Below, piece by piece: positions 1 through 9,671 of a stretch of DNA of 64,000 bases. The number at the start of each line of letters is the position of its first letter. Positions within the stretch are counted from its first letter, which is position 1. Source of the stretch: Astrothelium macrocarpum (taxonomy: Eukaryota > Ascomycota > Dothideomycetes > Trypetheliales > Trypetheliaceae); the NCBI GenBank assembly GCA_021030915.1, contig JAGEMR010000067.1, forward strand, positions 62,001-126,000. Direction: 5' to 3'. A program made the translations under genes and the position numbers. Under the pieces are notes generated by a model that searched no databases, was not told the DNA's origin, and saw only the letters and a program-made list of their open reading frames with translations.

Positions 1-1153
1 GTCCTTTCCTAAACCGGAATTTGGTCCTAACAGCAGATTGAGGCGTACGCTCGTTCAATGTTGGGGGTACAGAGCTTTCTTCAATGGTAGGGAGGTTGTC
101 AGTACTCAAGGGGCCATCGTACTGGTTCTCGCGAACGTGGCTTTCAGGGAAATTGTCGTCAAACTTCTTCAACATCTGCTTCTTCATTCCTTGACGCGTG
201 TCGTCGAACCCGTCACTCTCCATACCGCGAACGTCCATGGGATCGCGTTTGCGCTTGTTTGACTTTTGAGCTTGGGACTTGTTAGCTTCGGCCTTTTTCG
301 CGGCCGCTTTCTTCTTCGATGCCGTTGCGGTTTTGCGCGACTTTGACGCTGTCGCCTTGGAGCGAGCAGCTGATTCTGTAGGTGGACCAGTTTCGGATTC
401 ATTGAGTTGCGATGTGACTTCAGCAATGTCGGCGTCGTCGGAGTGGGTGGATGAGAGAGAGGAGCTTCCGGATCGATTTACTGGTTGATCGGTAGACGAA
501 GATTCAGTCTTCATCTTGACGGCTTTACCATTGGTCGAGGTTTTGTTAGAAGTAGGAGCGGCTTTAGTTGTTGCTTTGGTAGTAGTAACACTGTCAGTTT
601 CGACTGACTGGACAGCTGCATTAGTCGGAACTGAAGTGCTCTTTCCTGTTTGAGTAGGATCAGGGTCGGAAGACGATGTAGCGGCAGCGCCATTCAGTTT
701 GGCAGCACGACGCGTGATGACAGCCATTTTCTGCTCTCGTAGTTCTTTCTTCGCCTCCCTGATGTGATTCTGTAGAGTGTATGTCTGTTGTTCAGTAGGT
801 CTCTGAGCTATAAGATTGCAAAGGAGTTGGTGGTAGGAAGTATCGGTACTGCTCAAATCGTGGATTCGCTTCAGGGCTACGGCGATAGCGGGGTATTTAA
901 GTTCTTGTGCTTTCTCCGAAACCTTGCCAACAATAGTATTGAGGGCTCCCGTGTTGTCAATAGAGTGATTTGGAGGAGGCGTATTGTCTGCCTCCTCAAG
1001 CCTGGTCTGTGATCTAGTTTTCATTTTTGCAGGGAAAGTTCCGAGTGGCTGCATCTGACTGGTTACGGCTTGTTGGGGCACGCCGTCATTTATATATGAG
1101 GGTTGCGGTGGGGGGAGCGGCGGTTCGACGAATTGTTCTTGTGACGCCGCCAT
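1..1153 (-). CDS. Edge-truncated, lysine/serine-rich putative nuclear protein
   Basis: One uninterrupted minus-strand reading frame runs from an ATG at 1153 off the left edge of the window, giving at least 384 residues with no stop. The N-terminus is Pro/Gln-rich. Residues of about 60-140 look helical and contain the motif AKKELREQKMAVITRRAAK. A low-complexity Ser/Thr/Ala/Lys stretch follows, including a run of AKSRKTATASKKKAAAKK type and a bipartite-NLS-like KSNKRKRDPMD. The visible C-terminal part is more conserved-looking (DGFDDTRQGMKKQML). I do not recognise the family. Basic, disordered composition with NLS-like clusters suggests a chromatin or nuclear protein, which is inference. The frame is easy to miss because it has no stop inside the window. 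Confidence 0.7.
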   Translation of the reverse strand, partial: MAASQEQFVEPPLPPPQPSYINDGVPQQAVTSQMQPLGTFPAKMKTRSQTRLEEADNTPPPNHSIDNTGALNTIVGKVSEKAQELKYPAIAVALKRIHDLSSTDTSYHQLLCNLIAQRPTEQQTYTLQNHIREAKKELREQKMAVITRRAAKLNGAAATSSSDPDPTQTGKSTSVPTNAAVQSVETDSVTTTKATTKAAPTSNKTSTNGKAVKMKTESSSTDQPVNRSGSSSLSSTHSDDADIAEVTSQLNESETGPPTESAARSKATASKSRKTATASKKKAAAKKAEANKSQAQKSNKRKRDPMDVRGMESDGFDDTRQGMKKQMLKKFDDNFPESHVRENQYDGPLSTDNLPTIEESSVPPTLNERTPQSAVRTKFRFRKG

Positions 1154-1778
1154 GGCGGCGGTTTGTGTGAGAGCGTGCAAAATCACTGCGCCGTGTGAGT
1201 TCAGGGCAGCTAGCATGGGGGCTTCCCCTGGCACTTACAGTGTGTATGGATGCGCTCGTGAGACTCTGTGAGCCGGATTGGTGAGGTTTGGTCAAAAAGT
1301 GATGGAGCTACTCCCATGAATGTTCGCGGAGGTGTCAGAACTCCGCGCGGATGCGCGCTTGAGCATGTATTGTTTAGGACAATCAAACCCACAAACACAT
1401 TCGCTATTGTGATGTACGATACATTATTTGCAAATCCCCTGCAGATCAAGGCGAGCACCTGCCGGAAAAAACTAAAATGCAAACACCGCAAAATTTCACC
1501 CTCACACCGCGGACCAATCAAAAGAACAGCATGACCATTTGTAGTTTGCCTACTCTACATTATTGTCGTAACTATTGTGAATCATGATGCTCGTGATTCC
1601 ACCGGATCTGGAGCTTGGCCCGCTTTCCAGCAGAAGCTGCGCCTGATTGAAACCTTTGTGCCATCACCCCCTGATCAGCCTGCATACCTAGACTCTGGGG
1701 ATCAAAAAAAGTAAATTGCCTTTTGATGCCTGTTAAAAACCGGCGGCTGATTGCCGTCCTCGTGTCTGCGCCCAATAA
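1154..1778. other. Intergenic: upstream of the edge gene, downstream of the Ebp1-like gene
   Basis: No reading frame here has coding character. It should contain the promoter and leader of the minus-strand gene starting at 1153 and the 3' untranslated region of the gene ending at 1779. I see no repeat or RNA gene. Confidence 0.5.
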
Positions 1779-3347
1779 TCACTCGTCGTCACTTTCATCA
1801 TCATCGTCGTCATCATCGTCGGCCTTCTTAGCCGTCTTCTTCTTTTTCTTCTTATTCTTAGATTTAGATCCTGCATTCTTTGCCAATGGCTGCTCAAGGA
1901 TCTTGAGAACCTCTTCATCCGTAATCTTCTTGTCCGTCTTGAATTTGGACAAGTTTGGCTCAGGGGGAGTACTCAGACGCGTCAGGCCATTTTTTGTGAT
2001 TGCTATGGGACTAGTCAGTTTGTTGTTTCCCGTCTCGAGACAGCTAGCCATATTCACAAAGACGAAAAAAGAAAAGTAATCCAAGTATTTCAAAACAATG
2101 GATAGAATAGACATAGAGATGTGGATTGCAATATGGGCAACATACCAATTGTTGTAAAAAGCCTTGACACGGGCTCATTGTCTTTATCCGCTATCACCTC
2201 ATATTGTCTAAGAACGTTGCCCCTAACGCATTCTACAACGCCAACTTTCGCAGCACGTTCATCTTCCAATTGTCGTAAGCTAAATGGAAATTGACCAAAC
2301 TTCTTCACAATTTCGGAGAGCGTAGCCCTTGAGCTTGGCCGCTTTAGGCCATAGGTCGTCGTCGTACGTCGGTGCAACGTTGGTCGGTTAGGAAGCGTCT
2401 TCACCTTTCCTGTGCCAAGGCTGACACCAACCTCAACACCCCAGACGTCACCGACTTCAGGTAAACCTTCCCCTTTGACGCCTTCGCCGGGATTGAGAAT
2501 GATTTTCTTCTTGCCCTCGATTTCGTTTCGCTCAAAGAGCCAGCAGGTAGTACTCTCTACAATATTACAGTCATAACTTTTTGCAACCTTTTCAAGTAGC
2601 GAATTTATTTTGGCCTGTGTGTATTGCTTCTGAGATGCGGCTGCTTTTTTCTTCTCTTCGTCTGTCCCTGTGGCAAGAAGACCCGGGGGGAGCATTAGCC
2701 GTAACAAAAGCTCATTTGCCCAATGGGTGGCGAGCAGCAAGTCAGCCTGCCGGCTAGGTATCTGATTTCCTTCATTTTGTTTGGTCGGGATGACCAGTGT
2801 ATCGCATACTATCGTGCCAAAGCCGTCTATTTGCGCGCCCAATTGGACTTTGATAAATTCTCCAGCTTTCAGCTTGGTCTCCGCTTCCTCTGGATCCGAT
2901 ATCAGAGGCGTATAAGGGGTGATGTAAGAGTCTGGAGAGACAGTTGTCGGATGCGAAATGCCTTTTGAAATTTTCTTGCCCTTGTAGACTTTTGCAATCT
3001 CTTCATCCAACAGCTTGTCTCCACGCTCACATATCTCGACTATTTTTGCACCTTCCACACACCATCCTGGCCAGAGTTAGCAAAACAGTTACATTTATGC
3101 CCATAGACGGCAATGATACCAATCTGCAGCAAGTCGCATTTAGGAAAACTGTACCTGAAACTGCTGCTAGGACTTTTTGCGAAATTTGCGCAGCCGACTT
3201 GTACTTGGTGAGAGTGTCGGGGTTGTTGAGGCTGTAATCTACACACAAGCGTCAGTCGCATTGTAGAATTGAATGTTACAATCACATGAGGAATTTGTTC
3301 AATGTCCAAAAACTCGAGAGCTTACCGATTTGAGCCTCTTCAGCCAT
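1779..3347 (-). CDS. cdb4: Ebp1/PA2G4-like protein (curved DNA-binding protein, MetAP fold)
   Basis: Four exons on the minus strand: 3347-3326, 3238-3155, 3039-2146 and 2002-1779, with phases agreeing and a 407-residue product. The order follows the Ebp1/PA2G4/Cdb4 family: a short N-terminus ending LTKYKSAAQISQKVL, the helix VEICERGDKLLDEEI, the pita-bread core with QLGAQIDGF, MGVVEC near the C-terminal third, and a Lys-rich then Asp/Glu-rich tail. The family has the methionine aminopeptidase fold but is non-catalytic and binds ribosomes, rRNA or DNA. Here the first metal ligand position of true aminopeptidases (an Asp in the strand before IDGF) is not kept, which agrees with a non-enzymatic role. 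It is divergent from HEM4 with 160 bp between the start codons. Confidence 0.9.
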
Positions 3348-3507
3348 TTTGACGAAAGCGCTCAATCCAAGCTGTAGGTAGGCTGGATGAGGGACTTGAA
3401 GAAAGAGGGGTTTGTTTTGGTCGTGTGCGTGAAGCTATGGTGGGGCTCGCCAAGCGTCGTCGCATCCTTCGACTTCGCTCCATCTCAATCGTGTATCGAC
3501 ACAGATA
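3348..3507. promoter_or_regulatory. Shared divergent promoter region
   Basis: These 160 bp separate the ATGs of the Ebp1-like gene (minus) and HEM4 (plus), so both promoters and leaders must lie here. I see no clear TATA box. The placement is inferred from gene layout only. Confidence 0.5.
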
Positions 3508-4524
3508 ATGTCCCAGCACACTCGGACCTTGGATGCTACACTTCAAACTCTGAATGACGCAAATTCAAGCCAAGTTCCCATCCTCCTTTTGAAGACCAAG
3601 TCAAGCCCAATTGATGGTTACCAAGAATATTTTAACAACCTAAAAGATGCGTCTTATCTTCCGGAATTTGTCCCTGTACTTGAGCATCGTTTGAAAAATG
3701 ATTCACTGAGTAAACTCTCAGACTTGGTCGAGTCTCAAGCTTTCGGGTCTAGTGTTCTGGCAGAAGGTGATGAAAGCTATGTACCACGATATGGCGGGAT
3801 CATTTTCACATCTCAACGCGCGGTCGAGGCCTTTGCCAGTGTAGTCGAAAAGTTGAGGAACACTACACAGTTACTGGATTCATTGTTACCAGCAAGTTTG
3901 CCGTTGTACGTCGTTGGTCCTGCTACAGCTCGTGGACTGAGGGCATTGGCACTTGACTGTTCAATCGTCGGTGAGGATTCAGGAAATGGGGAAGCGCTAG
4001 CAGAGTTTATATTGGAGCACTACAACAAGAATGTAGAGCGTGAGATGAGTTCAGATGAAGCAAATTTACCGGTCTTATTTTTGGTTGGAGAGCAAAGACG
4101 TGATGTTATACCCAAGACTTTGCAATCTAACTCCCTCAGCCGATCAGAGAGAATCGGAGTACATGAACTTGTCGTCTATGAGAGCGGCGAAATGAGCACT
4201 TTCAGATCTGATTTCCTGGCAACGTGGCGAAAGTGGCGGCATTTTCAATGGTCTTGGGTCGTCGTCTTTTCGCCCACCGGCTGTCGGGCCATGTTTGAGT
4301 GTCTCGGTATGCTCGACGAAGCTTCAGGCAAGGTCAAAGAGGATTTGACAGTGAGTGAACGACCAGCAATTGCAACGATAGGCCCTACAACTCGGGATTT
4401 TCTCATCAGAGAATTCGGTTTTCAGCCAGAAGTCTGTGCAAGTAAGCCGAATCCCGAGGCTCTCGCTGAAAGCATCTCTGCATTCATGCAGTCAGACGCC
4501 ATGCGAAAGTACAAAACACCTTGA
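3508..4524 (+). CDS. HEM4: Uroporphyrinogen-III synthase
   Basis: A single-exon gene of 338 codons. It closes and isomerises the D ring of hydroxymethylbilane to give uroporphyrinogen III, the fourth step of haem synthesis, in the cytosol. HemD-family marks are IILLLKTK-like start (VPILLLKTKSSP), the conserved YGGIIFTSQRAVEAF, the hinge LYVVGPATARGLRAL, then LPVLFLVGEQRRDVIP, VVVFSPTGCRAMFE and IATIGPTTRDFL in the expected bilobal order. The length is somewhat greater than the yeast protein, as is common in filamentous fungi. It starts 160 bp from the divergent Ebp1-like gene. Confidence 0.93.
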   Translation: MSQHTRTLDATLQTLNDANSSQVPILLLKTKSSPIDGYQEYFNNLKDASYLPEFVPVLEHRLKNDSLSKLSDLVESQAFGSSVLAEGDESYVPRYGGIIFTSQRAVEAFASVVEKLRNTTQLLDSLLPASLPLYVVGPATARGLRALALDCSIVGEDSGNGEALAEFILEHYNKNVEREMSSDEANLPVLFLVGEQRRDVIPKTLQSNSLSRSERIGVHELVVYESGEMSTFRSDFLATWRKWRHFQWSWVVVFSPTGCRAMFECLGMLDEASGKVKEDLTVSERPAIATIGPTTRDFLIREFGFQPEVCASKPNPEALAESISAFMQSDAMRKYKTP

Positions 4525-4902
4525 TGAGACGATAATGTACATTTCATATCTCATCTCATGGCTGAGATGGTAGCAACGAACTCTATCCCGTCGGCAAGCC
4601 AGCCGGATCATGCTGACGTCATGGCTTCAAACCGACAACGCGAAGTTTACGCGATGCTTAACGCGACCTCTTCCGTGTCTCTGTAAGCTTCCATTGTCAC
4701 TTCTCTCACCGTCTCAATTGTCCCTTGTGTTCCAGTCAACCTGAATCACACGCAGTATTCATTTGCTTTGGCTCCTCAGTTGTAAATCTCAACCTCAATC
4801 ACTTTCAAACTTCACTAGCAAAGTCAAGCTTAGTAGTACAATCTTCTCTCCTCAATCATATATCATCTCTACGCCAACTCGAATATCTTCAAGAGCTTGA
4901 AA
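4525..4902. other. Intergenic with pyrimidine-rich leader
   Basis: This is the 3' region of HEM4 followed by a CT-rich stretch (about 4685-4870) that is probably the promoter and leader of the next plus-strand gene. No coding or RNA signal is seen. Confidence 0.45.
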
Positions 4903-6240
4903 ATGCCAGGCACACGTTCTTCAGCTCGCGCGGCAGCGAACAGTTCTAGCCCCAGCTCCTCTCAAGACAAAGGCACTTCTCCAAATGCAAATGCTGGGAG
5001 CAAACGCAAGGCGAGTAACAATGATTCTCCACAGTCTAAACGAGGTAGAAAGCAGCAGAAGACTCTTGACGAGACCATGCCAGGAAACGGCGAAGAGGAG
5101 AAGCCTGAGGGTAGTGAGGAGAATGCGACGGCAGCAAATGGTGAAGGCAAAGATGAACAGGATCAGGGAGTAAAAAGTGAGTATCTCAACAGGATTAATT
5201 CCTTCTAGTTTCCTCGTTTCGATGTGTATGTGACCTCTTCTAATGCTTCCTCAGAAGAAAAATCCTCAAAAGATGAACAGGGTCAGGATACGCAGGCGGA
5301 CGGGCATGATAGCAGCGTCAAGGACAGCGATCAAGGCAAGCCTGCAGCAAACGGAAAAGGCAATGGAAACAGTGCCATTGAACATTCTAGTGAGCGTGAG
5401 AAAGCGATGCCTTCAAGTATCCTAGAAAAGGGCATAATCTACTTCTTCACACGTGGTCGTGTTGGTGTTGAAGAGCCAGAAAGTATTCAAGACCTTGCTC
5501 GAAGCTACTTTGTCCTACGACCGCTTCCTGCCGACGCGAAGCTTGGCGATGGCACCATCGAAGATTTGAAGAACAACCGTCTCTGTGCGTTACCAAAGAA
5601 GGTGCTCCCCAAGAGTGGGCGAGATAGGTTTATGACATTCATAGAAAAGGCGAATGCCACCATTCAGGACTTAAAGGAGAATTTCATGGAAGGCTCGGAT
5701 TACTCTACACAGACGGCAGGCACGCGACACACCCCTCCTGTCACTCCTGTCGGCGAAGGCGTCTATGCCATCACTACAACAGGCCGCGAATCTCATCTTG
5801 CGTACTTGCTCACCATCCCGTCTGAGCTCGGCGAGGTGCAAGAGGAGATGGGTATTCGCACAAAGGGAAGCTTCGTCGTATCTCTCAAGAATCCCACTGC
5901 CAGTGGGCCTGCTAATGCGAGCCTTCCTCAATCAGCCGATTATCCAAAGGAGATAATGGACGAGTTTCGTGGTCTGCGTTGGATGCCGGCAGCGCCAAAA
6001 CATCTCGACTATGCCAATGCCCAATTCCTGCTCATCGGTGAGGGCCAGGACACTGTCGAAAAGGCGCTTGAGCCATCGAAAAAGGACGAAAAGCATGGAA
6101 AGGGGAAACCAGAGGAGGAAATGGAGAAGTTGGAGCATGAAGATGAGCTTCGTGTGGAGCATCTCAGTGGTGACGATACAATCTTTGATGATTTGGGAAT
6201 CAGTCAGAAGGATTACCCCAAGGTTCAGACGACTTGGTGA
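4903..6240 (+). CDS. Conserved fungal protein of unknown role (often labelled BTB-domain transcription factor)
   Basis: Two exons, 4903-5176 and 5255-6240, with a phase-1 intron of 78 bp; the product is 419 residues. The N-terminal 130 residues are disordered, Ser/Lys/Glu/Gln-rich with basic patches (KRGRKQQKTLDE). From about residue 150 a conserved block begins with KGIIYFFTRGRVGVEEP, then LPKKVLPKSGRDRFM, ITTTGRESHLAYLLTIPSE, GSFVVSLKNP and LRWMPAAPKHLDY. I recognise this block from a family widespread in ascomycetes whose members are annotated as BTB-domain transcription factors, but I see no BTB fold signature, so that label is doubtful. The acidic C-terminus ends in a DDL motif region. 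The ATG at 4903 is preferred because upstream in-frame codons are not ATG. Confidence 0.8.
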
Positions 6241-6556
6241 TTACTGTATTCTGGAGATGGCTTCAAGGAGGGAATCATAATGGGTGGCGGCCAACAATCT
6301 ACTTGCGAATCGCTCAAATAATATGTTGCTACAAAAGGGGGGTTTGATGCAAAAGGGATTTAGTAAACTTGCAATTAATCACATCGATAGCTCACAGGTA
6401 GCTAATCATCGATCGAATACAATTTTCTAAGAGTAACTTGTTTCGTCTAAGATCTATGGATGACTTACGGCATCATAATCTCCCATTGAAATGTTGCATC
6501 GGATTTGCTTCCATCCGCAGTCCCCACCCTCACCTCCGACCATCTTTTCCTCAACC
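6241..6556. other. Intergenic
   Basis: This is the 3' region of the preceding gene plus the promoter of the acetyltransferase gene. An in-frame ATG at 6491 could extend the next protein by 22 residues. Nothing else is seen. Confidence 0.4.
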
Positions 6557-7731
6557 ATGGCTACAGCTACAATAGGCTCCCCTCCAAATATTCCAGTACT
6601 CCTTCGAACACCAGATAAGAAGCAAAATGGATCTCCCAAAAGGCCTTCTATGGAGCCCAATGTTCTCAATGTGGTTCTCGGCAAATTGCTCATCAAGCCG
6701 TGGTACCCCTCGTTTTATCCCGAAGAGCTGGTTGGGAGACGCACTGAGAGGCTATATGTGTGCCAGTATTGTTTCAAGTATTCAAAGGAGTTGATGCCAT
6801 GGCTGGCGCATACAGTAAGCATAGTGAAGGAATGTTACAAAAGACGATTGAAAATGGGCTAATGCATGAAAGCAAGAAAGTCTGCAAGAACAAGGATGCT
6901 CCACCACCAGGAGACTTGATTTACACCAAAGACGAATATTCTATTCACGAAGTCGATGGCGAGGAACACAAGGTGCGCACAAATATGTTTATCTTTACGC
7001 CCTTGAGTTTGAGTACTAAGGCGTCAGTGCAGCTTTATACCCAAAACCTCTCGCTCTTCGCCAAGCTCTTTCTTGAGACCAAATCCGTCTTTTACGACGT
7101 CACGACCTTTCTCTACTATCTTCTCATCCATACCGATCCTCAAACCAGAGAACAGCAAGTAATTGGTTTCTTCAGCAAAGAAAAACTGAGTTGGGACAAC
7201 AACAACCTCGCATGCATCATCGTCTTTCCACCATGGCAACGACGAGGATTCGGTCAGCTTCTGATGGGCGTCAGCTATGAACTTAGCAAGCGTGAGGGTA
7301 GGCTTGGTGGGCCAGAGAAACGTAGGTTTCATACTCCCCTTTCCCCACAAACCAAAATTCATAGCCAGCAGCACAAGGTGCTGACAAACACATGTATAGC
7401 CCTCTCAGAACTCGGTCTCAAAGGCTACCTCCTCTACTGGTCGGGCGCAATATCCCGCTATCTTCTCCCCATCCCAGCGAAGAAATGCATCACCGTCCGT
7501 ACGATCAGCGAGGAGACGCATATGCAGCCAGAAGATATCATCATGGCACTAAAAGAAATGAAGGCCTTGGATCCAGCTCAGAACGTAGCTGCTGGATTGA
7601 CGGTGAACAAGGCGAATGTGAGGCAGTGGTTGGAAGCTAACAAGGCGAGTGCCAAGGAGCCGGTGGATTCGGGGTGTTTCGTAGAGAGGGAAGACGACGA
7701 GGGGGATGAGGAAGATGATATGGAGGATTAA
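6557..7731 (+). CDS. SAS2: MYST-family histone acetyltransferase, Sas2-type
   Basis: Four exons, 6557-6814, 6877-6972, 7033-7321 and 7400-7731, give 324 residues, close to yeast Sas2 (338). It transfers acetyl from acetyl-CoA to histone lysines. The MYST zinc finger is YVCQYCFKYSKE followed after splicing by KVCKNKDAPPPGD. The catalytic core has LYTQNLSLFAKLFLETKSVF, VGFFSKEKLSWDNNNLACI with the catalytic-loop Cys, and the acetyl-CoA site PPWQRRGFGQLLMGVSYELS. Introns two and three are multiples of three without stops, so unspliced reading frames look continuous, but family alignment supports removing them. The first intron has a GCTAAT branch site. The start at 6557 was chosen for its ACCATGG context. 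The C-terminus is acidic. Confidence 0.88.
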
Positions 7732-8121
7732 TGATGGCCATTAGAAGACTTGGAGGCAGTGCCAAAACCGGACAAGCATAAATTGGCGTTAGGCGCTCTA
7801 TACCCATCCACTGATATTAATTTCAATACGACTGTTCTTCAATTCTTTCGTGTCATCGTTCGTCCGTCAAGCCTCTTGTGTGTAGCTCGACATTCCACAA
7901 GATTGATTCAGAGTCAACTTGGCATCAATGAATCAGCAAAACTCCCTGGCCAAGGGAGAACGAGAGTAGGTTAAAGATGGCATCCGAGGAGTATTCACTT
8001 CCTTCGGCATATCTTTTTTTAGGGGGGAGGAACCTGCCTTGCTCCCATTCAATCATTTCGGCATTAAATCATTCTCGTAAAAAGATATCTCTTAGGTCCC
8101 AGGTCAAGCCACTCGAAGATC
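7732..8121. other. Convergent 3' intergenic region
   Basis: This lies between the plus-strand acetyltransferase gene and the minus-strand WW gene, so it should hold both 3' untranslated regions. No gene is seen. Confidence 0.45.
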
Positions 8122-8918
8122 TCACCACCCATCATCACGTCCTTCAGCTCTCCCAGCATCATAAGCATTATCCACATTATCGCCAAACCGCTCCGCATCG
8201 CCCACGCCTTCACCCACAAAACCCGCAACGTCCTCAGGGATATCTTCAATGCCCTGCACCGTGTTATCAAAGCCTTGCTCGACGCGGTCTTCCGTCCGAT
8301 CCCAGCCCTGCTCAACATCCTCAGGGATATCCTCGACTTCTTGGACCTATATCACGCACCCGTTAGCACGATTCACAATCCCCTCCATCACCCCCAACTC
8401 AAAACCACCGTCACCAGATAGAATATCCCTTCTACACTCACCTTCCTCCCCGTCCACTCCGCCACATCCTCCGGCGCATCCTCCACATCCTGCACCCCAT
8501 CCGCCACATCCCCCTCCACGCGATACTTCTCACGATCCCAATCGCCCTCGACCTTCTCGCCCTCATACATCAGCCCAGCGCCTGCCACCACCCCAGCGCC
8601 TGCCCCCAGCGCCCCATACCCCAGCCCCCTACCCCCACCACCGCGTTGTTCCTCGTAGTACTCTCCGCGGGGAGGCCCGCCAGAGGAAGAGTAGTATTCC
8701 TCGCGCTGGGCATAGCCGCCGCCGCCACTGGGGAACTCAAAGGTGCGCTCGCCGCTCTGCTCGTTGATGAAGAGCCAGCGGCCGGCGGGCTCGTCCCAGC
8801 GCGCGATCCAGGGCGGTGGTACGGGGGGAGGGCCGGAGGAGGAGGAGGGGCCGGGGGCGGAGGCGGAGGAGGAGGATTGGGTGAAGTCGTTGATGAGTTC
8901 GCCGATGAAGTTGGACAT
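8122..8918 (-). CDS. WW-domain protein with Gly/Tyr-rich centre
   Basis: Two exons, 8918-8442 and 8346-8122, phase 0, giving 233 residues. A short helix (MSNFIGELINDFTQ) and a Pro/Ser linker precede one WW domain at about residues 36-66 (WIARWDEPAGRWLFIN...). WW domains bind proline-rich ligands. The middle is Gly/Tyr/Arg-rich and the C-terminal third repeats the acidic motif [IA]PEDV three times (EDAPEDV, then EDIPEDV twice). The partner is unknown. Similar small WW proteins occur across ascomycetes without a settled function. The gene is very GC-rich with a strong strand skew. Confidence 0.8.
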
Positions 8919-9320
8919 GGTTTGTTGCGGTGGTGGGATAGGGAGGTTGGGGAGGCGCTGTGTTGGGTATTGTGTTGGGTACTGTGTTGGGTGTAGGTTT
9001 GGGAGGGACGTCGGGTATGGGAGAATGAAATGGGGAATAGAAAGTATAGGAGAAGGTGTACCAGGGAGAAGTGAAGTGGTCAGGTAATGGAAGCTAGCCG
9101 CATTCACAGCTTTTGTCGAGCAAGCGGGCGTCCAATTGTTTGTTGCGGAGGTCGCGAGGATTGTCGTGCATGCTTCTAACGTACGACATGTGCCAATACG
9201 CTGCAAGGCTCACCTCATCTTTGCAATGAACACGAGACATATCAACTTCTCGCACACTAATCGCTTGTCTTTTGAGATAAATCAAAGATGGTTGATAGCG
9301 ATTAAGTGATATTGTTGATC
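8919..9320. other. Divergent intergenic, left part, with a 12-bp microrepeat
   Basis: Promoter side of the WW gene. About 8958-8997 carries three tandem copies of a 12-bp unit of the form GTGTTGGGTA(T/C)T. No gene is supported; small reading frames on both strands lack family features. Confidence 0.45.
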
Positions 9321-9565
9321 TGCCACCAATGGTTGCAATGAGAAATATCACACCCCACCGCGACGCATACTCTATCACCGCCGCAGGCTTCATGGGGAGG
9401 GCCCCATACCATTCTAAGACACTAAAACTTATCAATAATTCAGCGAGAAATATCTCTTGACATTTCCTTGATTTTCATTGCTGAGGACCTCCTCGTGAGG
9501 TATGTGGCGATTATATCTTTCACCGTCACGGCTGACATTCTTTTATTGCAACCCCTGGTGCTGCC
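9321..9565. mobile_element. MITE-like inverted-repeat element, copy A
   Basis: The left end carries GGTTGCAATGAGAAATATCA (from 9331) and the right end carries the reverse complement in related form, GACATTCTTTTATTGCAACC (to about 9552). The same termini flank copies at 9821-9957 and 35473-35693. It has no coding capacity. It lies about 100 bp upstream of the ADE13 start, so it may overlap that promoter. The outer limits are approximate and I could not fix a target duplication. Confidence 0.6.
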
Positions 9566-9671
9566 TCTGAGGAGCTCTCTGGTAGCGACTACCTGATTCT
9601 AGCTCAGGGTACATAGTCTTCTGTTCTTCCTTCGGGCTCTCAAACCTCACTAATTTCACTTTACAATCAAC

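Noticed and set aside
9094..9435. Minus-strand 113-codon gene
   Set aside because: It overlaps the MITE-like copy A and has no recognisable features.
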